The position numbers and the translations under genes are program-made. From NCBI GenBank assembly GCA_028292485.1, contig JAQGMG010000015.1, positions 1 to 64,000 of the forward strand: 64,000 nt of DNA, written 5' to 3'. Shown in pieces: positions 50,531 to 63,916 of the stretch (its first letter is position 1; every line of letters begins with the position of its first letter). The notes below the pieces were generated by a model. That model saw only the letters and a program-made list of their open reading frames with translations, was not told the DNA's origin and did no database searches. Origin of the DNA: Rhodocyclales bacterium (GTDB lineage: Bacteria > Pseudomonadota > Gammaproteobacteria > Burkholderiales > Rhodocyclaceae).

Positions 50531-51280
50531 TCAGCGCAGCGAACGTTCCGCCAGATCGATCCACTCGCGATTGAGCGCCCGCACGTTTCGGGGCCAATGT
50601 TTAACGTCGGCCATGAACGCATTCAGCACCTCGCGAGCACGAGCGTCCTGCCCGATGCTGCGCAGGTATTCGCCACAGCGGCTGCGTGCTTCCGGGGTGG
50701 GGTCTTCGGCCAGGACGCGTTCGAATTGCGCAAGAGCAGCTTGCTGATCGTTACAGGCGGCGAGCGTGCGTGCATAGAGCAGCGGCAAGTCGCCCGGCAC
50801 GCGGTTCTTCTCGTGCAGCATGTAGCGCTCGATAACCGCGCGTGCTTCGAAGGCCCGGTTCTGCGCCAGCAGCGTACGCGCCAGCCCAAGGTTGAGCGTG
50901 GGGTCGAATTCGTGCAGGCCGACGGCCGCGCTCTGGTACTGCGCGATGGCTTCGTCGAAGCGATTGGCGTCGAACAGTGCGGTAGCGAGCCGGATGCGAT
51001 TGTCGGCACTGGGCGAGAGTTCGGCCGCGCGCTCCGCTTCGCGCAATGCCCGCTTCGGGTCGATCAGGCTGCGCACCGCTTTGCCTGTGACATTGACGGC
51101 GCGACTACCGCGTATTTCCGGCAGGAATTCGACGAAGAAATAAACGATGCTGCCAAGCAGGGGAAATGCAAACAGGACGAACAGCCAGGTCAGGTTTCGT
51201 CCACCGCGCAGGGCATGGATTGCGAAGAAAATCGCAACGAGAACATGGGCACCGATGCCGAGGTAGGGTACAGAGGGCAC
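50531..51280 (-). CDS. Membrane-anchored TPR protein
   Basis: GTG start; N-terminal PLDc_N-like membrane helices then TPR-like repeats. Confidence 0.75.
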   Translation of the reverse strand: MPSVPYLGIGAHVLVAIFFAIHALRGGRNLTWLFVLFAFPLLGSIVYFFVEFLPEIRGSRAVNVTGKAVRSLIDPKRALREAERAAELSPSADNRIRLATALFDANRFDEAIAQYQSAAVGLHEFDPTLNLGLARTLLAQNRAFEARAVIERYMLHEKNRVPGDLPLLYARTLAACNDQQAALAQFERVLAEDPTPEARSRCGEYLRSIGQDARAREVLNAFMADVKHWPRNVRALNREWIDLAERSLR

Positions 51281-51306
51281 TGGGTTGTTCCGTCCGGGTC
51301 TTGAAA

Positions 51307-52317
51307 TCAGGCGGCGCGAATGCGCAGCGACAGTTGCAGGAATTCGTCCCACACATCGCCTGTGGTCAGGCCCTTGACCATGCGGTCTATGCGTGCGGCA
51401 TGCATCAGTGCGGCACGTAGTGCGCCACCACGCAGCCGTTGCACCGCGCGCTTGCAGAGCGTCTGGCGTGGGCCGAAGACGCGTTCGTTCTTGAGCGCCA
51501 TGTCGACCGGTTGACCACTGTCCATGGCCGTGCGCACATTGGCCAGCGTGCGTATCTCGTTGGCGATGGCCCAAAGCACGAGCGGTGCGGCGGCGCCTTC
51601 GCCCTGCAGGCCTTCGAGCAGGCGGGCGCAGCGCGCAGCATCGCCTTCGAGCAGCGCCGTGCGCAGCTTGTCGGTGTCGTAACGCGCGACGTGCAGCACC
51701 GCGTCTTCGACCTGCTCAAGGCTCAGCGGCCCCTCGCCATAGAGCAGATCGAGCTTCTGCATTTCCTGGTGTGCGGCAAGCAGATTGCCTTCCACGTGCT
51801 CGGCAATGAACACCAGCGCATCGCGTGGCGCCGTCTGCTTCTGCCGCGCCAGACGACCCGCGATCCATTGCGGCAGTTCGGACAATTGCGGTGCGTTGCA
51901 TTCAAGCGTGACGCCGGCTTCGCTCAACGCAACAAACCAGCCGAGCTTGCGCGCAGCCCAGTCCATGTGGGGCAGGGTGATCAAGGTCACTACGCCACCG
52001 TGTGGATCTATTTCTTTGGAAAAACGTGTCAGCACCTCGCCGCCATCGCGCCCCGGCTTGCCGGTCGGAATACGCAGGTCGACGAGTTTGAGATCTCCGA
52101 ACAGCGACAGGTTGCCGCCCGCCAGCCCGAACTGGTCCCACTTGAAGCCTTGCGTGACGACCAGAACCTCGCGCTCGCTGACGCCCTTGGAACGGGCCGC
52201 TACGCGAATCGCGTCGCCTGCTTCTATCGTCAGCAGCGGTTCGTCGCCGTGCAGCACGTACAGTGGTGCAAGCTCGCGTTCGAGATGGCTGGCAAGCTGC
52301 TCGGGGCGGAGATTCAT
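51307..52317 (-). CDS. holA: DNA polymerase III subunit delta
   Basis: LAPLYVLHGDEPLLTIEAGDAIR; synteny with lptE and leuS. Confidence 0.93.
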   Translation of the reverse strand: MNLRPEQLASHLERELAPLYVLHGDEPLLTIEAGDAIRVAARSKGVSEREVLVVTQGFKWDQFGLAGGNLSLFGDLKLVDLRIPTGKPGRDGGEVLTRFSKEIDPHGGVVTLITLPHMDWAARKLGWFVALSEAGVTLECNAPQLSELPQWIAGRLARQKQTAPRDALVFIAEHVEGNLLAAHQEMQKLDLLYGEGPLSLEQVEDAVLHVARYDTDKLRTALLEGDAARCARLLEGLQGEGAAAPLVLWAIANEIRTLANVRTAMDSGQPVDMALKNERVFGPRQTLCKRAVQRLRGGALRAALMHAARIDRMVKGLTTGDVWDEFLQLSLRIRAA

Positions 52318-52862
52318 GGGGCAGTCGTGGGTATCCCGGACACTGCAGGCGGCGTGGCAGGCGTATTCATGCGCACTGCGGCAAGACGGCGAACGATCTG
52401 TTGCACCAGATCGCTCTGCATGTCGCGGTAAAGCAGCAGCTCTTCCTGCTCCTTGGCGAGCACGAGGCTATCGTTGAAGGTGATGTCACGCGTGATGTTG
52501 ATCTCCTGCAGCGACATCACCTCCTTGCCGGCTTTGTCGTGCAGGCGGAACTGGAAGCGCTGGCGCAACTGGTATTCGCGCACCGTACCGTCCGATCCGA
52601 GCGAGAGAATGGCTTTTTCGCGATTGTCCTGGACCACCACCATGCGCACTTCAGCCTCTTCGCGACTGTCGACGGCGTTCGTCGTACCCGAAGTCTTGAT
52701 CTGGCGTTTCAGATCGGCGGCGAGCTCCGAGTACGGGCTCATTTCGATGTAAATGGTCTTGAATGCCATCGGCTTGGGGCCGCGCAACTGGAAGCCGCAG
52801 CCTGCCACGGTAACCAGGAGCAGGCAGATGAAAAGTTGCAGCAGGCGATTTTGAACGGTCAT
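52314..52862 (-). CDS. lptE: LPS-assembly lipoprotein LptE
   Basis: Lipobox VAGCGFQLRG; between leuS and holA. Confidence 0.92.
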   Translation of the reverse strand: MTVQNRLLQLFICLLLVTVAGCGFQLRGPKPMAFKTIYIEMSPYSELAADLKRQIKTSGTTNAVDSREEAEVRMVVVQDNREKAILSLGSDGTVREYQLRQRFQFRLHDKAGKEVMSLQEINITRDITFNDSLVLAKEQEELLLYRDMQSDLVQQIVRRLAAVRMNTPATPPAVSGIPTTAP

Positions 52863-52966
52863 GGGCTATGGGCGGGCGAGGTCGGCAAAGCGATCGGGAC
52901 GGCGGAATTGTACTCCGGGCAGTAACCGTCATGGCCTGCGAGGCCGACCGCTACCGCCCGGGTGCT

Positions 52967-55846
<2,880 letters not shown>

Positions 55847-58324
55847 TCAGGTTGCGAAGCACTCCTTGATGCTGGAGAGCGCGCCGCGCAGGCGCGGGTA
55901 TTCGCGTTCGAGCATCGATGTGTCGGCACGCGTTGCCGCTTCCTGCAGCTGCGCGGCGAAGTCGTGCATCTCATCCATGCCGACGACGGCGGCACTGCGG
56001 CTGATGCTGTGAAACAGGTGCGCCAGGGTGGTCAGGTCACGACTTTCCCATGCAGCTTCGAGCAGCGTGATGCGTTCGGGAATGGCCGACACGAACACGT
56101 TCATGACGCGCTCCATGAGGTCTTCGTGAGCAGGGCCGGCAAACGGCACGGTACTGGTCTGCGTGGTCGGTTCGCGTTGTGCTTCTTGCCTTGCGTCGCT
56201 TGTTGCCCGACGCGCATCGAGTACGCGGATGGTGGCTTCGAGCACCTGGTGCAATTGGCGCTCGGAGACCGGTTTGGTGACGAAATCATTCATCCCTGCG
56301 CTGAGATAAAGCTGGCGGTCTTCTTCGCTGGCGTTGGCGGTAAGCGCAACGATGGTGATCTCGGGATTGCGCACCGGCACGCCCGGCAAGCCGCCCGCGC
56401 GAATGGCCCGTGTGGCATCGGCGCCATCCATTTCCGGCATGCGTCCGTCCATGAGGACGATGTCGTAATCCTTGTTGGCCAGCGCCTGGATTGCCGCCAG
56501 CCCGGTTTCGACCATGTCGACGTCATGACCCATATGCGTCAGCTGGGTGCGCACGATGAGCTGGTTGACGGCCACGTCTTCCGCGCAGAGCACGTTGAGA
56601 CGGCGCGTGTGAGGCACCAGCGGTGCGCTCAGTTCCGGCGCTGGCGCAATGCCGGGCGGCAGCAACAGGTCGAAGCGGAACGTGGTGCCGGCCCCTTCTT
56701 CGCTGCAGACTTCGATTGTGCCGCCCATGGCTTCGACCAGCTCGCGGCAAATCGCCAGGCCCAGGCCGGTGCCGCCATAGCGGCGGGTGGTGGAGACGTC
56801 GGCCTGTTGAAACTTCTGGAACAGTCGCGGCAGGGCTTCTGCCGGGATGCCGATGCCGGTATCGGTGACGCTGAAGCCAACGCGGTATTTGTCATTGACC
56901 ACACCCAGGTCGGAGACCCGAACGACAACCGATCCCTGCTCGGTAAATTTGACAGCGTTACCCACCAGGTTCATCAATACTTGGCGGATGCGAGTCGGAT
57001 CGCCACGTACGTACTGCGGCAGTGCGGTATCGACATGCAGATCGAAGCGCAGGCTGCGGCTGGCTGCATGCGAGCGGAAAGCCTGGACGCTGTCGCGCGT
57101 CCTGGCACGCAGATCGAAGTCGATATTCTCGATCTTGAGCTGGCCGGCTTCGATTTTCGAGAAATCGAGAATGTCATTGATGATGCCAAGCAGCGACTCG
57201 GCGTTGGCCAGGCTGGTGTCAAGATAATCACGTGTCTGTTGCGACAGGTACTGGTCATGCAGGGCAAGGCGCAGCGTGCCGATGACACCGGACAGCGGTG
57301 TGCGGATTTCGTGGCTCATGCTGGCAAGAAACAGCGATTTGGCCGCGCTGGCCTGTTCGGCATTCTGCTCGGCCTGTCGCCACGCCGTGATGTCGAAATT
57401 GGCGCCGATCAATACCGGCTGGCCTTCTGCGTCGAGACAGCGCCCCTTCGAGACAATGCGATAGCGCTCCTCGCCGGTGAAGGGGTCGGGCGCGTGTTCC
57501 TCCTTGAAGACACTGGCGCCCTCCAGCACGGCACGGTCTTCTTCAACGATCATGCGTGCGAAATCCGGATCGGCCCCCAGCTCCAACGGGTCGCGGCCGA
57601 TCAGCTCGCTTGGCGGCTTCTTGCGGTTCTTGCACACGGCTTCGTTGACCATCACGAAACGGCTGTGCGCGTCCTTGACATAAACCGGTTGGGGAATGAC
57701 ATCGATGAGCCGCTGCATATAGTTCTGCACGCGTTCGCGTAGTGCCACTTCACGCTCCAGCGCCAATTGGAGGCGCTGTTCGGCGAGGCGCAGATCGGTA
57801 ATGTCGTAGTGCGCGCCGACGATGATGGGCTGGCCGCTGGCATCAACGCTGTGGCGCTTATACACATGCAGATAGCGCTGTTGTCCGTCGGGGCCCGTGG
57901 CGAAGGAGCGGATTTCCTTGAAAATGCTTTTGCCATACTTGATGACTTCTGCATCTTCTGCAGCCAGCCTGGCGGCAATCTCCGGGCGCGAAGTCACGTC
58001 CTGATAAGTCCGCCCGATGAGCGTCGCTGCCGGGTGCTGCACTTCACGCGCGAATGCCTCGTTCACCATGACATAGCGTGATTGTGCATCCTTGACATAA
58101 ATTGGCTCGGGAATCGTATCGATCAGTCGTTGCAGGAAAGCATCTGCATCGCCACTCAGGCCATGGCGTTTGAGCCGCGCTGCAGCGAATACGGATGGCA
58201 GTACCGCCGCCGCACCGGTCAACGCCAGCCCCAGCGCCTGTGACCAGTGCATGGCGAGAGCGAGCGTGCCCATACCGGCCGCAGCCAGCAAAGACCAGAG
58301 AATCTCGCGAAATCTTTTATCCAT
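55847..58324 (-). CDS. Hybrid sensor histidine kinase (TM, PAS-PAS, HisKA, HATPase, REC, HPt)
   Basis: [16 protein letters not shown]-box, [29 protein letters not shown]. Confidence 0.92.
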   Translation of the reverse strand: MDKRFREILWSLLAAAGMGTLALAMHWSQALGLALTGAAAVLPSVFAAARLKRHGLSGDADAFLQRLIDTIPEPIYVKDAQSRYVMVNEAFAREVQHPAATLIGRTYQDVTSRPEIAARLAAEDAEVIKYGKSIFKEIRSFATGPDGQQRYLHVYKRHSVDASGQPIIVGAHYDITDLRLAEQRLQLALEREVALRERVQNYMQRLIDVIPQPVYVKDAHSRFVMVNEAVCKNRKKPPSELIGRDPLELGADPDFARMIVEEDRAVLEGASVFKEEHAPDPFTGEERYRIVSKGRCLDAEGQPVLIGANFDITAWRQAEQNAEQASAAKSLFLASMSHEIRTPLSGVIGTLRLALHDQYLSQQTRDYLDTSLANAESLLGIINDILDFSKIEAGQLKIENIDFDLRARTRDSVQAFRSHAASRSLRFDLHVDTALPQYVRGDPTRIRQVLMNLVGNAVKFTEQGSVVVRVSDLGVVNDKYRVGFSVTDTGIGIPAEALPRLFQKFQQADVSTTRRYGGTGLGLAICRELVEAMGGTIEVCSEEGAGTTFRFDLLLPPGIAPAPELSAPLVPHTRRLNVLCAEDVAVNQLIVRTQLTHMGHDVDMVETGLAAIQALANKDYDIVLMDGRMPEMDGADATRAIRAGGLPGVPVRNPEITIVALTANASEEDRQLYLSAGMNDFVTKPVSERQLHQVLEATIRVLDARRATSDARQEAQREPTTQTSTVPFAGPAHEDLMERVMNVFVSAIPERITLLEAAWESRDLTTLAHLFHSISRSAAVVGMDEMHDFAAQLQEAATRADTSMLEREYPRLRGALSSIKECFAT

Positions 58325-58468
58325 GTCGTTTCCGTTACCACCGACTGCAAAGCTGCACCGCCACGAGCGGGTCGAGCAGCTCCGCGACACCTTTTCACTA
58401 TGGCTCAAAAACGCCTCCTGGCGGCAGTCGAAGCCCTACAATACGCGCTTCTCCCCGATACACATCCC

Positions 58469-60679
58469 ATGGCCAGCCTGCTCGACAACCTCAACCCCGA
58501 ACAACTCGCCGCCGTTACGCTTCCAGCTGAATCGGCGCTCATTCTGGCAGGAGCCGGTTCCGGCAAGACGCGCGTGCTGACAACGCGACTTGCATGGCTC
58601 CTGCAGACCGGCCAGGTCACCCAGTCCGGCATTCTCGCCGTCACCTTTACCAACAAGGCTGCCAAGGAGATGCTCACGCGTCTCTCCGCAATGCTGCCGA
58701 TCAACACGCGCGGCATGTGGATCGGTACTTTCCATGGCTTGTGCAATCGTTTTCTGCGCGCGCACTATCGCGATGCTGCGCTGCCGCAGACCTTCCAGAT
58801 TCTCGATACCTCCGACCAGTTGGCGGCCATCAAGCGTCTGCTCAAAGCGCTCAATGTCGACGACGAAAAATTCCCGCCGCGCGAAATGCAGCACTTCATC
58901 AACGGCAACAAGGAAGCGGGCCACCGCGCCCATGCCGTCGAAGCCTGGGACGACTACACACGCAAACGGGTCGAACTGTACGCCGAATACGACGCGCAAT
59001 GTCAGCGCGAAGGTGTGGTTGACTTCCCCGAGCTGCTGCTGCGTTCCTATGAATTGTTGGAGCGCAACGAGCCGATTCGCCGTCACTACCAGAGCCGTTT
59101 CCGTCATCTGCTGGTCGATGAATTCCAGGATACCAACCGCTTGCAATACCTGTGGCTGAAGCTGCTTGCCGGCCATGCAAGTGATTCGCCGGCGGCCGTG
59201 TTTGCTGTCGGCGATGATGACCAGAGCATATATGGGTTTCGTGGTGCCGAGGTTGGGAATATGCGTGACTTCGAGCGCGAATTCAAGGTGCCCTGCGTCA
59301 TTCGGCTCGAACAGAACTATCGCTCGCACGGCAATATTCTCGATGCGGCCAATGCCATCATCGCCAATAACAGCAAACGTCTCGGCAAGAACCTGTGGAC
59401 CGACCAGGGCAGTGGCGAGCCGATCCGCGTCTACGAGGCCGTAGCGGATCTCGACGAAGCGCGCTGGATCGTCGAAGAGATCCAGCAACTGGTGCGCGAT
59501 GGCGCTTCGCGCAGCGATATCGCCTTGCTCTATCGCAGCAACGCGCAGTCGCGCGTGCTGGAGCATCAGCTGTTCTCGCTGGGCATTCCCTATCGCGTCT
59601 ATGGTGGCTTGCGATTCTTCGAGCGCCAGGAAATCAAGCACGCCCTGGCCTACCTACGCCTGTTGGCCAACCCCGATGACGACACCGCCTTTTCGCGTGT
59701 GGTGAACTTTCCCACGCGCGGCATCGGGGCGCGTTCGCTCGAACAGTTACAGGATGCTGCGCGCACTTATAACACCAGCTTGTATGCGACCGTTTCGCAC
59801 CTCTCTGGCAAACCGGCGCTGTCGGTTGGCTCGTTCGTGCGCCTGATCGAAGAAATGCGCCATGCCACTGAAGGCTTGCCGCTGCCAGAAATAGTGGACC
59901 ACGTCCTCGATGCGTCGGGTCTGCGTGCCCACTACAAGGCCGAGCGCGAGGGCGAGGAGCGTCTCGCCAATCTTGGCGAATTGATCAACGCTGCGACCAA
60001 TTTTGTCTATGAAGACGGCATACCGGTTGAAGGCGAAGAAGCCGTGGCCGGTGACCCGTTGTCGCGTTTCCTGTCGCACGCGTCGCTCGAGGCGGGCGAC
60101 CATCAGGCCGACGCCGGGCAGGAGGCAATCCAGCTCATGACAGTGCATGCAGCGAAGGGACTCGAGTTCGATGTGGTGTTCATGAGCGGGCTCGAAGACG
60201 GCCTGTTTCCGCACGAGAACTCCATCACTTCGCTGGAAGGTCTCGAGGAAGAGCGTCGGCTCATGTATGTCGCTGTCACGCGCGCGCGCAAACGTCTTTA
60301 TCTTTCTCTCGCACAAAGCCGCATGCTGCATGGGCAAACGCGCTACGCCATCAAGTCGCGCTTCTTCGTCGAGATTCCCGAGGCCTTGCTCAAGTGGCTG
60401 ACGCCACGCGTACAGCAGGGTTTCGGCGCAGTGCATTCACCCAATCGGAATTACGACGTACAGGACCATGCGACTTCGCGTCTCAATGCGCCACGGCAGA
60501 ACGGACGCGATCTGGGCGGTTTCCGTGTCGGGCAGGCCGTGAAGCACGCACGCTTTGGTTCGGGCGTTATCGTTGCGGCCGAAGGCAGCGGCGCAGACGC
60601 GCGCGTGCAGGTGAACTTCGGCGCCGGAGTCGGCATGAAATTGCTGGCGCTGAGTGTTGCAAAGCTCGAAGCCGAGTAG
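58469..60679 (+). CDS. uvrD: DNA helicase II (UvrD)
   Basis: ILAGAGSGKTRVLTTR, VDEFQDTN, VGDDDQSIYGFRGA, TVHAAKGLEF. Confidence 0.95.
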   Translation: MASLLDNLNPEQLAAVTLPAESALILAGAGSGKTRVLTTRLAWLLQTGQVTQSGILAVTFTNKAAKEMLTRLSAMLPINTRGMWIGTFHGLCNRFLRAHYRDAALPQTFQILDTSDQLAAIKRLLKALNVDDEKFPPREMQHFINGNKEAGHRAHAVEAWDDYTRKRVELYAEYDAQCQREGVVDFPELLLRSYELLERNEPIRRHYQSRFRHLLVDEFQDTNRLQYLWLKLLAGHASDSPAAVFAVGDDDQSIYGFRGAEVGNMRDFEREFKVPCVIRLEQNYRSHGNILDAANAIIANNSKRLGKNLWTDQGSGEPIRVYEAVADLDEARWIVEEIQQLVRDGASRSDIALLYRSNAQSRVLEHQLFSLGIPYRVYGGLRFFERQEIKHALAYLRLLANPDDDTAFSRVVNFPTRGIGARSLEQLQDAARTYNTSLYATVSHLSGKPALSVGSFVRLIEEMRHATEGLPLPEIVDHVLDASGLRAHYKAEREGEERLANLGELINAATNFVYEDGIPVEGEEAVAGDPLSRFLSHASLEAGDHQADAGQEAIQLMTVHAAKGLEFDVVFMSGLEDGLFPHENSITSLEGLEEERRLMYVAVTRARKRLYLSLAQSRMLHGQTRYAIKSRFFVEIPEALLKWLTPRVQQGFGAVHSPNRNYDVQDHATSRLNAPRQNGRDLGGFRVGQAVKHARFGSGVIVAAEGSGADARVQVNFGAGVGMKLLALSVAKLEAE

Positions 60680-60828
60680 GGCGGAACTCCGAAGGAGGTT
60701 CCGCCAGCCGCCGCGAGGCGGCATCAAGCGTCAAAAATCATACCGTCAGTGTTATGTCAAAAGAATAATGGCGGCCTGACGGCCGGGGCAAAATCTGGAG
60801 GCGGAACCTCCTGCGGAGTTCCGCCCTA
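60677..60828. mobile_element. 152-bp MITE-like element with 29-bp terminal inverted repeats
   Basis: tagggcggaactccgaaggaggttccgcc / ggcggaacctcctgcggagttccgcccta, 28 of 29 matching; TA at both ends. Confidence 0.88.
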
Positions 60829-62298
60829 CAACCCTGCCATGCAAAGATACTTCAACTCCAGATATTCCTCGATGCCATAGCGTGAGCCCTCGCGGCCGAA
60901 GCCCGATTGCTTGATGCCACCGAACGGCACGCTCTCATACGATATGACGCCGGTATTGATGCCGACCATGCCATATTCCAGCGCCTCCGCCACGCGCCAT
61001 ACGCGGCCGATGTCACGACTATAGAAGTACGCCGCCAGGCCAAATTCGCTGGCGTTTGCCAACGTGATTGCTTCGGCGTCGTTGCTGAATTTCATGACGG
61101 CCGCAACAGGCCCGAATGTTTCCTCGCGAGCGATCAGCATGTCCTTGGTAATGCCGGTCAGCACGGTCGGTGTGACAAAACGACCTTGCGGCGGCGTGCC
61201 GCCCGTGAGCACGCTCGCGCCCTTGTCGCGCGCATCATTGATATGCCGCATGACCTTGGCCACGCCTGCATCGTCGATCAGCGGGCCTTGCTGAACACCG
61301 GCCTCGAAGCCATTGCCCAGTTTGATCTCTCTTGTGCGCGCCACAAGCCGTTCAACGAACGCATCATGGATACCCGCCTGAACGATGAAGCGGTTGGTGC
61401 ACACGCAAGTCTGGCCAGCATTGCGGTACTTGGAAATCATCGCGCCTTCAACTGCAGCGTCGAGGTCTGCATCGTCGAATACGATGAAGGGCGCATGGCC
61501 ACCCAGCTCGAGCGCGAGCTTCTTCACTGTCGGTGCGCACTGCGCCATCAGGATGCGTCCCACCTCGGTGGAGCCCGTAAATGACAAATGTCGCACAGTC
61601 GGGCTGGCACACAGGGCTTTGCCAATCTCGACGGCGTTCTTGCCATCGCAGGTCAATACATTGAAAACGCCTGGAGGAATGCCGGCCTGTGCTGACAATT
61701 CGGCCAGCGCGAGCGCGCATAACGGTGTCTGTTCGGCCGGTTTGAGAATGATCGTGCAGCCTGCCGCCAAGGCGGGTGCGAGCTTGCGCGTCACCATGGC
61801 GATGGGAAAATTCCACGGCGTAATTGCGGCGCATACGCCAATAGCCTGCTTGATAACCACGATGCGGCGATCAATGCCTGCCGGTGGAATGACGTCGCCA
61901 TAAACGCGACGCGCTTCTTCGGCAAACCATTCGATGAACGATGCGCCGTAAGTAACTTCGCCCTGGGCTTCGGCCAGCGGTTTGCCTTGTTCTGCAGTAA
62001 GCAGTGCAGCCAGCGCGGCGCTGTTGTCGCGTATCAGTTCGAACCAGCGACGCATGATGTCAGCACGTTCGCGGGCAGGTCGATCACGCCAGCCGGGCAA
62101 AGCCCTGTTTGCCGCGGCGATGGCGTCAGACGCATGGGTTGCGCCGAGATTGCTTACGTTGCCGAGAGCCTCATTGCTGGCCGGGTCGACTACCGCAAAA
62201 CGATCTTGCGCAGCAATCCACTGGCCATTAATAAAAGCTTCAGTCTTGAAGAGTTCGCCAGCGCGGGCAACGCCGGGGTGGAGCGAGGAGTTTGGCAT
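60826..62298 (-). CDS. gabD: NAD(P)-dependent succinate-semialdehyde dehydrogenase family
   Basis: PWNFPIAMVTRKLAPALAAGCTIILKPAEQTP, ELGGHAPFIVFDDADLD, NAGQTCVCTNR. Confidence 0.9.
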   Translation of the reverse strand: MPNSSLHPGVARAGELFKTEAFINGQWIAAQDRFAVVDPASNEALGNVSNLGATHASDAIAAANRALPGWRDRPARERADIMRRWFELIRDNSAALAALLTAEQGKPLAEAQGEVTYGASFIEWFAEEARRVYGDVIPPAGIDRRIVVIKQAIGVCAAITPWNFPIAMVTRKLAPALAAGCTIILKPAEQTPLCALALAELSAQAGIPPGVFNVLTCDGKNAVEIGKALCASPTVRHLSFTGSTEVGRILMAQCAPTVKKLALELGGHAPFIVFDDADLDAAVEGAMISKYRNAGQTCVCTNRFIVQAGIHDAFVERLVARTREIKLGNGFEAGVQQGPLIDDAGVAKVMRHINDARDKGASVLTGGTPPQGRFVTPTVLTGITKDMLIAREETFGPVAAVMKFSNDAEAITLANASEFGLAAYFYSRDIGRVWRVAEALEYGMVGINTGVISYESVPFGGIKQSGFGREGSRYGIEEYLELKYLCMAGL

Positions 62299-62407
62299 TT
62301 GGCGTCCCTGCAGGATTAGAGCAGCGCTATTTGGCAAACGCTGAATCACTACGAAACCGCAATTATTGATCCTGCCGCGACTGCCAGATTTTCAGCACCT
62401 GGAAACG

Positions 62408-62435
62408 AAAAAAGCCGACCAAGGTCGGCTTTTCG
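62408..62435 (-). terminator. Hairpin terminator downstream of the small lipoprotein gene
   Basis: aaaaaagccgaccaaggtcggcttttcg. Confidence 0.75.
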
Positions 62436-62450
62436 TGCAACGCCAAAATA

Positions 62451-62651
62451 TTACTTGGCTGGTGCGGACTGATCTGCAGGAGCTGCGGATTGGTCGGCCG
62501 GAGCTGACTGATCCATAGGAGCTGCAGATTGTTCAACGGGAGCAGCGACGGGTGCCGATGCTTCAACCGCAGGGGCCGGAGCTTCTTCTGTCTTGCTGCA
62601 AGCAGCAGTTGCCAGAGCAATCAGGGCTGCAACGAGGAGAGATTGTTTCAT
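62451..62651 (-). CDS. Small lipoprotein with Ala/Pro/Gln/Ser repeats
   Basis: MKQSLLVAALIALATAACSKTEE lipobox; (A)DQSA(A)P repeats. Confidence 0.75.
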   Translation of the reverse strand: MKQSLLVAALIALATAACSKTEEAPAPAVEASAPVAAPVEQSAAPMDQSAPADQSAAPADQSAPAK

Positions 62652-62782
62652 TGTTGAATTCCCTTGCAAAAATGTGCGGTGAGTATATTGAGCCAAAATT
62701 CAAATCGGCCCTAATAGCCGATTGCGCATTCTAACATTCAATTTCAGCAATTGGAAAGGTTGTGCATTGCAGCGGTAATTGT

Positions 62783-63916
62783 TCAATGCCCGTCCTTTAG
62801 GCGTATGAAGCCGTCTGCATACCATTCTGCCATCAGCTGCCATCCCTGATCCGACACGTCTTCCAGCTGCGTCAAAGTGCGCTCGTTGGCCAGGCGACGG
62901 AAGACGCGTGCATCGTTCGCCGGGATGACAACCACTTCGCCATTCAGGAAAAACTTGCCGGTTGCGTAGAGCATCTGGGTGCGCAAATCCAGGCGGATGC
63001 CGCCGGCCATTGCGGTACGTTTGAATGTGACAGGAGTCAGTTCTTTCTGTGGGGAATCAAAAAACACATGGGGCTTGGGCTCCGAGAGATATTGACCCAG
63101 GAATTCGGTGACGTCCCGTTGCGCCCAGCGTATGCGCGATAACATTTCTGTCACCCGCTCTGCCATTTCGTCGGGTATGCGGGCCGGTGTAGGCGTGGCG
63201 CGCAGATCCGGGTCCGCATAGAGGCCTTCCAGCGCGAGCTTTTCCTCCAGGAAGGCCAGAAATGCCGAGCTCAACTCGCGCGCCGAAGGGGCGCGAAAGC
63301 CTATCGAATAGGTCATGCATTCGCCAATCGCCACGCCGTTATGCGCGTATTTTGGCGGTAGGTAGAGCATGTCGCCAGCCTCAAGAATCCATTCCTGGGA
63401 TGGCTTGAAGTTATTGAGGATGCGTAGCGGAGCGCCTTCCACCAGCTCGAGATTTTTCTGCGCGCTGACCTGCCAGCGACGTTGGCCGAGACCCTGCAGC
63501 AAGAATACGTCGTAGGAATCGAAATGCGGTCCCACGCCTCCGCCGTCTGTGGCGTAGGAAACCATGAGATCGTCCAGGCGAGTGAAGGGTATGAAAGCGA
63601 ACTGGCGCAGTAATTCGTCCGCTTCATCAAGACATAGATTCAATCCTTGTACCAGCACTGTCCAGGCGCCCGATTTTGGAAAATCGCGCTTGCGCAGTGG
63701 TCCATTGAGCATTTGCCAGCCGCCATCTTCATGACCGCCCGAAGCACAGACGAGCCGGGATTCAACATCGTCGTCGCACGCCAACTGCTTTGTCTGGGCA
63801 GGCGTCAGCAATCCTTTGAAGCCGGGCACGGCATTGCGGATGAGCAATGGTTTCTTTTGCCAGTACTCATCCAGGAATTGTTGCGGCTTCATGCCGCCCA
63901 GTAGCGTTTCGATCAT
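62783..63916 (-). CDS. JmjC/cupin ribosomal oxygenase (YcfD/RoxA-like)
   Basis: YWQKKPLLIRNAVPGF, VGPHFDSYDVFLLQGLGQRRWQV, LPPKYAHNGVA. Confidence 0.9.
   Translation of the reverse strand: MIETLLGGMKPQQFLDEYWQKKPLLIRNAVPGFKGLLTPAQTKQLACDDDVESRLVCASGGHEDGGWQMLNGPLRKRDFPKSGAWTVLVQGLNLCLDEADELLRQFAFIPFTRLDDLMVSYATDGGGVGPHFDSYDVFLLQGLGQRRWQVSAQKNLELVEGAPLRILNNFKPSQEWILEAGDMLYLPPKYAHNGVAIGECMTYSIGFRAPSARELSSAFLAFLEEKLALEGLYADPDLRATPTPARIPDEMAERVTEMLSRIRWAQRDVTEFLGQYLSEPKPHVFFDSPQKELTPVTFKRTAMAGGIRLDLRTQMLYATGKFFLNGEVVVIPANDARVFRRLANERTLTQLEDVSDQGWQLMAEWYADGFIRLKDGH

Noticed and set aside
55964-57742. 592-aa plus-strand ORF opposite the hybrid kinase
   Set aside because: Antisense shadow ORF; kinase, REC and PAS motifs on the minus strand are clear
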